In this document: positions 35,792 to 47,850 of the stretch, piece by piece
Layout: every line of letters begins with the position of its first letter
Position numbering within the stretch: position 1 is the stretch's first letter
Origin: Stenopsyche tienmushanensis
Lineage: Eukaryota > Arthropoda > Insecta > Trichoptera > Stenopsychidae
NCBI GenBank assembly: GCA_008973525.1
Contig: WACJ01000056.1
Span: 930,001 to 994,000 of the forward strand
Reading direction: 5' to 3'
DNA length: 64,000 bases
Made by a program: the position numbers and the translations under genes
Notes under the pieces: generated by a model
What the model was told of the DNA's origin: nothing
Seen by the model: the letters and a program-made list of their open reading frames with translations, nothing else
Database searches by the model: none

Positions 35792-38700
35792 TGACCTCCA
35801 ACGGGTGTGGGGGCTAAAATGCAGATGAGACATTGACACTTGTACTGGAAGTGCCTCTGACAAAAACCTTGGATTCAATAAAAGAAAATTCCACTCCTGG
35901 ACAATAATCATCCTTAAAAAGTATAACTTTCATGTGTTCCAGAAACGCATCAGAAACTCATAAAATTAAACTTTTGGTGATTGGAGAAGCAAAAAAAAAT
36001 CTCACCTGTGAATTCCGAACATTCACATGATATGCCCTAATATGACGAGACCAAGGATTTGCATACATTGACATATATTTATTCATCCTTAAAAATATTT
36101 ATAACTAATGATTAAGCGAAAGCGTCACGATTGGCACGAACAAGAAAGCTAACGAAGAATTTAAAGGATTCCGCGCGCTTCTCATGAAAGGGGTAGAAAT
36201 ATGATACCTGCTAGATAATTATGCGAGGAAAATTACAAAAATGTCGCAATATAAATAGGGGGATAAATGCCTGATTAGTTTTATTACAGTACACAATTAT
36301 TGATCGCCTTTAAGATAGATGTTAGAATTAATTAATTGGTTCAACATGATGGACTTTTCCGCGAATCATAAAACATTATACATCAAAAAATTTAATGACC
36401 TAAATAAATAAAAATCATGGACGCAAGATGAAAAGAATGTGATGGATGCTTAATGACATCCCATTTATTTTTTGTCGGGTCACTATATGTGGCCAAGCAT
36501 TGTTATCGTGAAATACGATTTTTTTATTAGCCACATACGATCCTTTAATTTAAAATGTCGCATTTTTGCATGGTTAAACATATTTTTTTACATAATATAT
36601 TCCTGGAGTAAAATCCATTTGTTCAAAAGTCTATTTATGGTGTGCGATTTGACCCTTTGGCGTGGGGTCGTCGCTTTTGCGATGATCGAATTCGGTGCGA
36701 AAAAAGCGGTCCGTCGCAAAATCGTTATTTGCTTAGTATATTACACAGTGTACATTGACAGATTTATATTTCAAACCATTTCCACAGAAAAAAATAACAA
36801 GAGACAAACAATTGATATTCTCTGTTTAAATAATTGACATTTTTTTACATTTATTTTTTAAGAACCAAGAAATTATTTATAAAAGGGACTTAAAGCCTGA
36901 ACCATAACAATGAGATTCCTGGAACGAAGCCACTATATTAATGCCTGTTCATTATACCTCTTGCGAGAAAATCTCTGCTTAAAAGAAAATTCTAAAAACA
37001 AATTGGTATGAAAAGCGAATAAAATATTTGCGGGATTTCATTTTGAAAGATTCTCAGTTTTAGCCTGGACTTTTCAGCATTAAAAAAAGTACGGCAGCGG
37101 CGAATAGTCTGAGAAAAGTTTTTAAAAGCATTTATTCGTTAAGGGTAGATTTAAAACGGAATTAATTCGGAGGCCATAGAATTAAAATATCGAAGAACAA
37201 AGGCCAGTAAGTGGCTTTCAAAGCGGGTATAAATTTTTGTTATCGCGTGCAAATGGATAAAAGCGAGTATAAAAAAAAGTTATTGCCTATCTTACAGCAA
37301 CACCGTTATTGCGGGGCATCATCCCTAAGAGGTTAACCCTTCTAATAGTAATGTTTTCATGCAGAGTACACTGCGTAAACATAAAACAGAATAAAATAAA
37401 GTAAAAGAGACTCACCTTTGCATATTCTATCTTGAGTGTACAACAGCCAGAGTAGATATCGGCGCCGTTAAGTGCGTCCTTTGCTCGGGTTGCGGATTCC
37501 AGGCTATCAAATGTATACCTTGGTTAAGGAAAACGTTATTTTGCTGGTCAACAAACAAACAAAAAAAACAACAGTGATTATGTAAATGAGTATTCGATGT
37601 TATGCGAGTATTCAGCGAGCCATTATTCGCTGAAAGTCGTTGTGTATAAAATGTATAGATATATAAGTTCATTCGATGAATGATTAATAGAAAATTTGTG
37701 GATCAGCCATCACTTTGTTCAAATATCATAAAATTTCGATCGGAATGAAACACGAATGGTCCTTAAACTTTTCTGTATTGTTTGGAGCTTTGCGTGCAAA
37801 AACATTGTTTAAATATTATTTATTAGAACAGTGAATTCAGGGCGGAGATCTGTACGAAAGATAAAATTTCGTATAAAACCCACCCTCTACCCGCCTACCA
37901 TCGCAAATATATAAAACTGTCACGAATTCCTCCGAAGAGCGAATGGAATGAATAACTTTTCAAATTACGCTTCCTATATTAAAATATTTAAAGTCGTTGA
38001 GGTGTTGCCGCAGTTTGCACGTTTCTCGATAAAATCAAGTTGCGCTGGCTGCATCAAATTGCATCTTAAACGGGGACATATTTTTTCCTACGTGAACCAC
38101 TTTATATGCACAGCTTAAAACACTGCGTTCCGAATGCATATTATGAGTCTTTTGAATATATTCAACGCTCTAAAAAACATCAGAGAGCGATCGTACAGAG
38201 CGATACAAAATCCACAGGGAGGCTCTCATTCAAAAGTATATCCGAAACGAGATTAAAAAAAAAAACTAATCACATCCCTTTCAATAATTTCCTTCAGTAC
38301 CGATGGGGTTAACAACCGCGACCGAGATGAATGTCGGTCGGAAATGAGGAAGGAACATGTAAGCTGGGATGGGCTTAGCGAAATCTCATTTATGGAGAGA
38401 TAACGAGTCCATATCCAAGCCAGGATTTTATTCATCCCCCCCCCGTATGGAGAAATTCACGATAATGGCGAAACGTTTATTTTCTGTCACATTTTCAAAA
38501 TCGCTCCGCAATTCAATATATTTTTTTTTAAATCAACACTGCACCACTAAGAAATAAATAACTTGTTTAATGCCATTACATCGATAAAAAACCCGAACTA
38601 TTTATGAAATCAGTTGTCTTACAATACGAACTTAGCTATTTGCCATAAGTTTGTAGCACATCTGATATTTGTTTGGAAACAGTTTGATTCAAGTTCAGGA

Positions 38701-38869
38701 AACCACATATGAAACAAAATTAATTATGGTAGGCGGGCGGTATGCCAGAAATGCGGAGAAGATACCATTTACCAAGGAGTTGGAGCTATCAAGTGAAGAA
38801 GTTGGCTTATTTAACATTCATCGGAGACATGCCGTTACCGAAGACTGGAAGGAGTTGATTTTATGCAAA
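35792..38869. other. Gene-free stretch
   Basis: AT-rich with no recognised repeat pair. The 121-codon frame at 36472-36837 (+) encodes a Phe/Ile/Lys-rich translation and could include hydrophobic stretches, but composition alone explains it. A run of nine C lies at 38436-38444. The 115-codon frame at 38669-39016 runs into the Tc-like MITE at 38870, which makes it an unlikely gene. Confidence 0.4.
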
Positions 38870-39333
38870 TACACTTGGATCTGTTTTTATGCGAATTTGA
38901 AGTTATGCGGTTTTATAAAAAAGGAAACCATCCCTCTTTTTTTTTATAGAGGACAAAGCTTTTTTATGCGAATATGCATGAAAAAACTAGTGCAAGTTAA
39001 ACCCATTATAATGTGAGTGTGTATAGGGCGATAAATGAACGAAATTGTTTTTAAATCTGGCAACTCTTTTATACGATTAACATGTAAAATAGACTTTAAA
39101 AAAGCAATTCTAAGATAAATATGTGTCGTGTTTTTATTTATATTAATTTTTTATAAACTTTTTTATGCGATTTTTGGTACATTCTATCATACTGATTTGA
39201 AGTTACGCGGATTTTAAAAATAATGGAACCTATACCTCAGTCTTATATGTAGTTCAAGTCGTTTTATGTGATTTTTTTATATGCGACTCCCCGTGGATCG
39301 TATCTATCGCATAAAAAGAGACCTAAGTGTACT
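38870..39333. mobile_element. Tc-like MITE, related to the 1-589 and 56225 copies
   Basis: Left end TACACTTGGATCTGTTTTTA and right end the complement of ...TAAAAAGAGACCTAAGTGTA form inverted ends of about 25 bp with few mismatches, each starting at a TA. Inside, the block TTTGAAGTTATGCGG recurs as TTTGAAGTTACGCGG, as in the larger copies. At 464 bp it appears internally shortened. Non-coding. Confidence 0.7.
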
Positions 39334-39559
39334 TAATAATCATTACCGCGATCCTCAGGCGTAAGACGATGACAAGAAATAAGGAGTGAATAAAATCATG
39401 CTCGTAACAACAGAGCAATTGATAAGTATATGAAAGAAAAGCATAAGATAAAGCCAAGGATTGTCATCTTCATTAAGGCTAACACTTTTAGACTAACGAT
39501 CATTTGTAAGACTTTAATATCTTTGTTATTAATCACATTTTATAGGAAAGCTTTGAAAG

Positions 39560-39742
39560 TGCACAAACCACGCACAATAAACCACGCTCGTGGAATCCGC
39601 CCATTATTCGGGAAAGATGTCTACATCCAAAAAATTACTGTTTGGTGTGCATTTGGTGGCAAATTAAATCATCGGACCACATTTCCTCAAAGATGTTGTT
39701 GGAAATGCTGTTACTGTTAATGCAGGGCCACAAAGACGTTGA
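39560..39742 (+). pseudogene. Tc1/mariner-superfamily transposase fragment
   Basis: The frame starting before 39560 encodes KPRTINHARGI and then KDVYIQKITVWCAFGGK. This corresponds to the NPR...PLHSQKVTVWCA block between the first and second catalytic Asp of a transposase type common in arthropods. One frameshift later (about 39665) the translation continues IIGPHFLKDVVGNAVTVNAG before a stop at 39740-39742, matching IIGPYFFENxxGNAVTVN. No catalytic residue is visible in this short piece, and flanking ends were not found. Confidence 0.7.
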
Positions 39743-41169
39743 TGATATTTATATGAAAAATGAATAAAGTGGTATTATCAAAGCAATATTTTTGGAGCAA
39801 AACCAAAACACCATGTATTAGAATAAAATAGGCATCGTTTACTTTTTAATCAGCTAAGTGAAATATCTGCACGTACAATAGTGAGACTGAAAATTTTCTG
39901 ATAATAAATCGCAAAAGAGTTGCACTTAATTTTTCGTACGAAGAGGCTTTTACCCTTTTGAACCCACATAAATATGTCGACCCGGAAAAAAAATCTAATT
40001 TTCCGTACGGGAATCCTTTAATAAATAAAGAAAATCTAATATTGAAATAGAGATTTTTATAACTTCAAACAAGAGTCCGGCGGAGAAAATAATAAATCCT
40101 TTTCATAAAATATTTACTATGGAAAATACATTTGTCCCGACGATCTTTATATTCGGTCATTTAAATTTATTTGTGCTGAGGGGGATGCGATCTGAAAATT
40201 CGAAAAGCTTGGGTAAGTACACTGTTTCATAGTAACTAAAAGAGGATGGTTTTCCCGAGAGAAAAAGGCAAACGAAAGCCGCAATTTTTCTCGAGTGCAA
40301 TGGTTTGTTTGATCAAAAATCGAAAAGAAGCAGTTTTCTCATAAAACATTTATTTAGGACTGCCACAAAGCGCTACCTTTGTGCATGTTTCAGACTCTAT
40401 TTCGGTTTGAATTCAAAAACGCGAATTTTGACCTTCCAACATGCGCTCAGGCAATATTTGCCGAGAACGCAAAATAGGCAGGCCTCTTTGCTTTTATTAC
40501 AGTTCCTAAGCTCCTCTCGGGGAATATCTTCAGTTTTGGGGGGTTTAAATGGGAAATAAAAATAAATGAAAGGTCATTCTGGAGGCACGTCAAAAAAGTT
40601 ACAAGTGTAAGTTTGACGAGGAACAAACGGCCACGATAAGGTGGGAGCGCGATTCCACTGAAGCCTCGGTCAGTGGAAAAGAGTGTAGTGTTTCCGGTGG
40701 ACAGCACAGGAAGTCCCGTCGTCCGGCCCCGCCGGAAGCGGTTGCACGGGAGCCTATCGCCCGACCTTTGTTATATAACAAAGCCTGCGGAAACAGCTTC
40801 CATAAAAAACATTTTTCATAAATTATCCTTTAAAATCCAAATATACGAAATGCCACATAAAAACTTTTTTTCGACACTTTTTCATAATCCATAAATTAAA
40901 TTATGGCAAACGAAAGACTCCAGGTGAAAAATTATGTTCATTTACGATTTAAATCAAAAGTCAATAAGAAAAATGATTCAACATGTGTACCATAGACTTG
41001 ACATACTGAATGGTACTACATATGTATCATACTTTCTTCGTTGATCGATGACATACTTACAATGCATATGAACACACCATATTTAACTCCATATTATTTA
41101 ATTTTGTTACCGTGGATGAATATTTTGAGGAAAATAGAGTAGTTGACGCGCATGTTCCGAAAATATAAA
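39743..41169. other. Gene-free stretch
   Basis: TTTACCCTTTTGAACCC at 39949 looks like a decayed MITE terminus without a partner. About 40080-40800 is a CG-richer low-copy block in which frames overlap on both strands (40305-40559, 40447-40707, 40599-40781, 40673-40894), the pattern expected of composition, not of genes. Confidence 0.4.
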
Positions 41170-41361
41170 TACAGTCAAACATTCTATAGCATCGAGATAA
41201 TAACCACGCTATAGAAACGAAACGCTATAGAAAGTTAGGCACCTATACAAAATTTTAGCATGTTTAGTTTGTTAACAAGTTAAATTTATTTTATGTACTT
41301 TACTTGTTTCTTAGATAAAATACGACGAAAACGATGTGGCGCTATAGGAGGGTTTATTGTG
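41170..41361. mobile_element. Tc1-like MITE, complete
   Basis: Left end TACAGTCAAACATTCTATAG and right end the complement of CTATAGGAGGGTTTATTGTG are inverted repeats next to a TA. A further internal GCTATAGAAAC repeat follows. In inverse orientation it matches 2592-2786 almost throughout. 192 bp, non-coding. Confidence 0.7.
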
Positions 41362-44162
41362 TTCCCAATTTTAACACAAGAAAGCAATCGAACAACTTTC
41401 ATATAGCTTTACAAATATTGGATTGATCAAAATAAATAAAAAATCACACAATGTCTACGATCCGGCTTACTGTCATTCTACAGAACAAAACCAATCCTTC
41501 CGATAAACAGCTGAATCAAACTTCGAGTTGTATAGGCTCGACTTAATAAATATAAAATTTCATACTTTTCCCAAAACACACTTTCGCCCTGCCAAATAAG
41601 CAATATGCCAAGAGAGAAAAAAAATGTTTTGCCAGGGGGATTTTTTTCCAATCCGCCAGTATCGTCTTCAATTGGATCCAGATTTCTCAGCGAAGAACGC
41701 TTCTCCGCGTTTACACAAGAGGAAGTAATATAAAATTCGATTAGACGGCTTACGCTCGTGGAAGCGAGCGGCTGCAGCGGAAAGAATGAAAAATGCAATA
41801 AAGGTAAATAAAGAAAAGGGTGAAAGTGTAGTTTGGGCGAACGCCACACCTGGAAAGCCTACTTTCGGGAGGGTAAATAATCCCTAGGCCGAGAAACGAG
41901 CTCGGGGCGCATTAAAAATGCAGACCGTGGTTCTTACATATCCTACGGTGGCCTCGCAGGCAAACCATTACAATTGCTCTAAATTTATCATTCTTCGCTT
42001 TCCCCCGACAACTGCTTCTATAATTCCCGTCGCTGCCTTGCACCGGCTCCAATCAAACTGGGTGCATCGTGTGCAACTTCGCACGGCCTATTGTAACACC
42101 GCAGCGTACCTAATAGAGATACATGCATGCATTTTATATAAAATTGTCTTCGTATCGGTGCTAAAGTAATATGACAATGAAAAAATGTCTTATATTTAGT
42201 ATCGACCAAAAAAAGGTACTTATTCAATAAGTAACTTAAACCATCATTCAATAAGTTCGTAGGATGCCGTATAGTGGCTATTGTTAAATTCAGATAGACT
42301 ATCGATCATTGGGGCGTTAACATTTTAATGACTAATCAGAGTAAAAATATATTTTTTAAGCAATGACGTAGAGTGGTCCTTATTTTTCGACTTTAAAAAA
42401 ATTGTTTTTGTGTTTTTTGAACAATCATTTTGACCCAAATAAGGCTAATGAATTTTGGGAATTTTTAATAATAAGGGATGTAAATTATGGTTTTTAAAAG
42501 ATGACGAAAGCACTTCTACACAGTAAGAAGCATTTGAAATGCATTGACAAATTATTATTTATATGCAACACGAATCATTTCCAATTTAAAAAGATCAACT
42601 TATTAATATGTACATTTTAAAGTCGTCTAGGGATAAATACATACCGTAGCATAAAAATAATACCCATTTCAACCCTTACGCCAGGATTAATTAAAAAGTT
42701 CTTCAGTAAGTCCTTTCATGTGTTGAATGCGAAATTTTTGGATAGGGATTATTAAAATTACGTGAAATATAATAAATGTTTCTTATCAATTAAATCGATT
42801 TTCGATTGAAATTTATTAACATCATGATAATGTACATTTTTACACATCAAAAACACTGTGAAAAAATACATGGGTTGTTGAAATTGGATAATTCTATTAT
42901 ACCCCAAGGGTTAAATGGTTTCATATGTGGTCGAAGTCTAGGTTCATCAAAATAATGGTTTTCTCTACGATCCGTCTAGCGTTTAATACGCGCCGTGATT
43001 TTTGCAAAAAATAAATATGTAATCTGCCTTTGATGGATGGATATTATGAACATCTGGAGTTTAATTTCCGCAGCGAAATATTTAAATAAGCCTAAATTTA
43101 ATAACGAATTTTGTAATTCGTAATCGGGGACACGGTGTTTAAGTTTGATTTTCTCATATCACAAAAGAAAACTCCTCGCTCGTAGTAAAATAAAGGCAAG
43201 TCCATGAATTACGAACGACGCTTGCTTCGTTCAAAGTTGGCTTATAAATTAAAGATATTTTACAAATGAAACTCTTTCGAGCAGAAAAAACTTTCAAATT
43301 CATCTGCATTGAAGGCTCGAAAGCTGAATGGAATCCTCGTTTCAACGACATCGATGTGTGCGGATTGAAAAGATGTCGTTCGCTCTTCCGTCCGGGGGAT
43401 TTTACGATTTCGGGATGAGTAATTTTTGAGCATTCATTTCCACCGCCCCGGCAGTTTCATTGTATTTTCCGCCTTATCCTAAGTGTTTAATGAAACGGCT
43501 TTGGGGGCTCGTTAGCCGTAAATGTGCATTTTCCGGGTTACTAAGTCGGTCGGTCAAAACGGACTACCTCTTAATGCTTAACGGTGATATGTAAATTATA
43601 AAATAATATTAAGCGGCGTCTGAGACGGATCCCGCTTTTGTCCCTTTCGTTTTAGAGCTCCCGGAAAAAGCCCGACGACGAGATTTCACCCACTCCCGCT
43701 GATAAAAAGTTATTCCGGCTCGGGGATGAAAAATGGCAAAGCGGCGAGAGATAAAAATTATATTAAATTAACAAAATACGCGTGGAAATTAAATGTACAA
43801 AAAAGGGAAAGGGCGCAGACTCGAGGGGGTGAGATTACCGCCGCGCCCGCAAAGCGCTTCAACCGGTGCAGTCCGGATTTTAGTTCCAACGTTTTTTTGC
43901 GCCCCAACCGGATGTTTATACTTATTAATTCGAACGAGCTTTTTGCTTATTTTCGCAGTGGTGTAGTCGAACGAATGGCGTCCGATGCCGACTGGCCTAC
44001 ATTACGGTCAATATCATTTGTAACATACAACCAAATGTATCAAGATAGACGCGAAAAACCTTGTACTAATAAAAACCAAAGCATTTCGTTTTATGTCGAC
44101 CATTTTTCCGTGGGAACGCTCTGTAAAATACGTTAAAGCAGGACAATCGATCAATTTCACAA
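41362..44162. other. Gene-free stretch
   Basis: Low-copy CG-rich blocks at about 41500-42130 and 43100-43960. The 123-codon minus frame at 41478-41849 and the 136-codon plus frame at 43726-44136 have no recognisable domains. The latter is basic and CG-rich at its start and AT-rich at its end, which is unlike a real exon. Confidence 0.35.
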
Positions 44163-44300
44163 TTAACAATTTAGCGAGGAGTACAATCGCGTATTTGCGA
44201 TTAAATTCTAGCGATCTAGAAAGAGTATTCTTACACGTTGAATTTGGAGAGACAGAGACAAAGATATTGTCCTGCGTACATTGTACGATTGATGGTTGAA
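44163..44300. mobile_element. TTAA MITE family A, 5' fragment
   Basis: Starts TTAACAATTTAGCGAGGAGT, the family A left end with a small insertion, followed by ACAATCGCGTATTTGCGATT as at 11770. It continues through AAAGAGTATTCTTACACGTT as at 3625, then loses similarity. The right half is missing. It supplies interior sequence shared with both other copies and ties them into one family. Confidence 0.65.
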
Positions 44301-44999
44301 TTAGTCGATAATAAGCTATTGACAAAATATTTTCTATTGGAATGAAATCTATTGGGTGTTTGGTAATTATAACATTTGTTTAATAAATAAATGGACGCCA
44401 AATATTCGATCATTCGTACATAGCGAACGTCATATATAAAAATAATATTTAAAGCGCTATAAATAATACATATTTCTATCGAACGATATAATAAATAAGT
44501 TGCAAATTACATGGAAAATGGTTTTATCCATTCCGTAACTGGTACTGGCAGAAATGATGACGTGCCTTTGTTGACGATCACAAAGCAACTACGTCTGCTT
44601 GAGGGAAGATTTTTCATTCTAATTGGCAGATTTGGATGGGAATCAATTCATCGTGTCGAATCCGCATCAAAATTAATTTGATATTCGGGAACTTCAAGTA
44701 TATTTGATCATTTTGCAAAAGAGACCAACGAATTTTTTAATTCGATAAAACAATTATGAGAATCCATCTCATCATCGTTAAGGAAAGAAACCCGACAAAG
44801 AGTCGCCCAATTGGATTAATATGCGAAGAATTGAGTTAGAAACGACATTGTACCACTTAAATGTAAATATTTCAATTTTCGAGAATTGATGGTTGAAATG
44901 AAAGAAAAGCCAATGATGTCAAATTTTTGTATTGATACTATTATGGGGACCAAAAGTATTCGTGTATTTTGTTAAATTAATATTAATTCTTAAGGGATG

Positions 45000-45560
45000 A
45001 ACTTCAACGATGCACTCGGGTGGGTGTTAGACTCCACGATGCCCATCCATAAAACCCCAGGGAGGAAGCCAACCCTAAGCTCGCGGGCAACGGTTGAACC
45101 CTTGGGGTAATTATGTGGAGTAGAGGTGCGCGAAAGTAACCTCTTCAGTTTGCTCATCAAACGCAGCTGGGGTAGCCCAGCTAACATGAGTTAGGTGCGC
45201 AGGTCACCCTGTGCTGCGCACCCATAAAGGGGTGTGTGGAACAGCCCATTACAGTAGTTGATGGAGATTGTGTCAAAGACTTCGCCACTATCCTTAACAG
45301 TCTAGGCATACAAGGGGGAACGGTTTTAGGCTGTTTGAATGGTGACTCGTCTCCATGGCAAGGCCAAGGCTTCTGGACGCTCTGCGCGTAGTTTTTCTAG
45401 CGGGACCAAAAGTTCAGTGGAAGACAATCTCTGTGTGGTTAGTCTGGGGTAACCCCAGACATATCATGCAGCAGCGCAGGAAATGGGATCGCACATTAAT
45501 TATCCCCCCATCCAGTTCTGTATGTTATCATCAGAAAAACGAATAGGATGGGTGTTATGG
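45000..45560. repeat. GC-rich block of unknown origin
   Basis: An abrupt rise in G+C from an AT-rich flank, with hairpin-forming words such as GGTGCGCAG...CTGCGCACC (45194-45222) and GGGGTAACCCC near 45449. It looks like a non-coding part of a retroelement (for example a LINE 5' region), but no protein motif confirms this. Short frames on both strands (44990-45187 minus, 45355-45546 plus) have no known domain. It ends where a mariner relic begins. Confidence 0.35.
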
Positions 45561-45561
45561 G

Positions 45562-45744
45562 GTGATGGGTATCGCATATCATGACCGAACACAACAAAAA
45601 CGAAAGATGAAATACGTGTTTAACTTCTTGACAACACACAAAAATAGTCTCATTTTGAATAGCATTGTAACTGGTGATTTACGATACGATAATCTACGAC
45701 GAAAAAATCAATGGTTTTGGGAGAATAATCTTCGGTCCCCCTAA
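45562..45744 (+). pseudogene. mariner transposase fragment around first catalytic Asp
   Basis: A 60-codon frame. Residues 34-44 read LNSIVTGDLRY, followed by DNLRRKNQWFW. This matches FLxRIVTGDEKWxxYDNxxRKxxW, the segment carrying the first catalytic Asp of mariner transposases; the Glu after the Asp is replaced by Leu. Residues before it (KYVFNFLTTHKN) fit the linker LLxRHKxxPF. Both sides of the protein are missing, and the start codon is incidental. Confidence 0.7.
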
Positions 45745-47450
45745 CATGTACGTTAATCTAAATTTGTGTAGTTGTCAAATTGATAAATCCTAAAATTTTT
45801 GTTATTGGAGTGGATCAATTTAGCCGTTGATACGCTCATTAATCATTCTCAGAAGGCCTATCGCGTTACGCACAAGAACTCCTTGGGCAGATTTCGCATT
45901 ATATAAATACAGCGTATATTATACTATTCGTCGAATGAGATTTTGGTCAACATGTGGTACCGTAAGAAGACGACGTGCGTCACTCGGTTGACCCAAAATA
46001 TCCGATCAGCTGAAAATACAATCCGCATTTTTTTGCACATATTGTCTATGAGGAGAATTATTTTCCACGTGCCACCACCATTAGAGCTTTCCACGATGTA
46101 AATGATCCTCTCATTCGGCTCAATGGGCTGAAAGATATTTTATTTAACACTGTGCATATCCGATATCAGCGCAGAATCTCTCGCCTGAGCAGTTGCAGAA
46201 TGCATAAAGCTGCATAAAGCGGAATAAAATTATCCCTCGCGGAAATTCCTTATGGAAATTCGCGGGAACGAAGAGGAATGTAATATTACCGAATAAAACT
46301 TTTATATTCAGCGAGGAGCGACGAGTCAGCACGCCGTGGAATCATGAATGGTTTTATAATTCTAAAGAAATTGGTCCTCGCTCCAGAAACAAATTGGCGC
46401 AACGAATGCAGGCAGTCGACAGCCTGGAAATTAGACCCGTTTGATAATTAGCCTAAAATGTTGATTCCGCATAGGAATTCTTCGTCGTTCATTTCGACAG
46501 TTTGAATTCGGACACATTTCAATTCATTCATAATTCTTCGTCAAATGTCACAACACACGACTATAAGCGATGACCTCAAAATCTGGACCGTATCCGACTT
46601 TTGCTGTCATTTTTCATGTTTGCCCAGCGAAAAATAACAGAACATTGACAGTCGAAGTATATTTTGGGACCACAAAACTGACCACTTTTAACAATTTCGA
46701 AATCCAAGGACATCGTCGTCACAATGCAAAATGCTCCACAAATTTAATATGAATTATTTGAGGCATATTGATGTATTAGTAACCTCCGTTAATCGCGTTA
46801 TATAGAAAATCGCGATTAACGAGGGAATATTAATTAATCACTTAGCCTAGCAAAAATTAATTTGTTGTTCATTTCTTGATTTTTCTACATAAATTACGTA
46901 TAATAGCAATTAGTAGCACGCTTTACTGCACTTATTCGCTTGTAATCTTTGTTGTTTTCTTCCAACAATTTTATGCATTTTTGTATGGTACTGCAATTCA
47001 TGGGGCACTTCAGGGATTAAGAGTTCACAAGGCAATACTTTCAATGCCTCCTGAAATGGTTAAAAGATTCTTCTTGATGATATTTTGAATTTCATAATCG
47101 ATAAAAACTTCCTTTTGTATGTCCGATTTCTTTCATAATATTAAATTGTTTCTTGACAAAAAAAATCCAAATAAAATATCGCGTTAGTACTCTCTTAGCC
47201 GGTAAAAATTAAAATTCTTAGTTCCTTTGAAAAATTTCTTTTATGCATTACTTTTTTTCTCATTTGCTATCGTTTTTAATTATTTTTTGCCCCTTGTCTG
47301 GCTCGATACTCTACATTTTTCTAAAAGGTACTTGTTAGCACTTTTCTTGGCGGTTTATTCGTTTTCTTTCGTCCACTAAAAGCTCACACTCTGTCCTTTT
47401 CTTTTCTATATTGCACTTTGAAATTTTTAGCTAAACAATGACACTGTGTT
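45745..47450. other. Gene-free stretch with a short hairpin
   Basis: CCTCCGTTAATCGCG and CGCGATTAACGAGGG (46783-46825) form a 15-bp stem with one mismatch and a 13-nt loop, resembling the joined ends of a very small MITE. About 46100-46560 is a low-copy block. No gene recognised. Confidence 0.45.
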
Positions 47451-47850
47451 CAGGGCCGTAATAAGGGCGTGGCAAAGCAGGCGCCCGCCACGGGCGCAAC
47501 TGGGCTTGGGGCGCAAAACGCAGAATAGCGATCCGATTGAGTCGAGTTTTTATTTTATTCGACCATTCTACTTTATACGAACCAACACTGATTGACCGTT
47601 TTTATAATATATACCAAGTTGTCTAAACCCTCTTTTCTTCGTTATCCCGATCAGTCTTCTTCGGATAACTTCATTTCTTAATGAGAGTTTTTAATTGTTC
47701 TGTAGACATATTCAGATATGGCATCCGATCACGAGGCACTCATTCGTCATATCAGCGGTCCGAAAAGCGGACCGATTGAACACACAAACTTCATGGCCAT
47801 TCTGTCCTCTTTTAGGGTATTTTACGACATTTTCGGGACCCCCTATGATC
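47451..47850 (+). repeat. Dispersed repeat G, copy 2
   Basis: Starts CAGGGCCGTAATAAGGGCGT, a terminus of hAT-like appearance. Next comes the perfect hairpin GCGCCCG-CCA-CGGGCGC (47481-47497), then the block shared with 29838-30285. A short frame (47718-47918) reads ISGPKSGPIEHTNF and resembles the one in copy 1. The right terminus is not defined. Confidence 0.65.

Noticed and set aside
36472..36837. 121-codon frame with hydrophobic segments
   Set aside because: AT-rich DNA read in this frame yields Phe/Ile/Tyr runs by composition; no evidence of a real membrane protein.
38669..39016. 115-codon frame
   Set aside because: Its second half lies within the Tc-like MITE that begins at 38870.
41478..41849. 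123-codon minus-strand frame
   Set aside because: Translation is low-complexity and hydrophobic in patches with no family signature.
42673..42915. Possible TTAA MITE between CAACCCTTACG and CCAAGGGTTAA
   Set aside because: The left side has TCAA, not TTAA, and the ends pair poorly.
43726..44136. 136-codon open frame
   Set aside because: Composition changes abruptly along its length, no motif, and no splice or promoter context.
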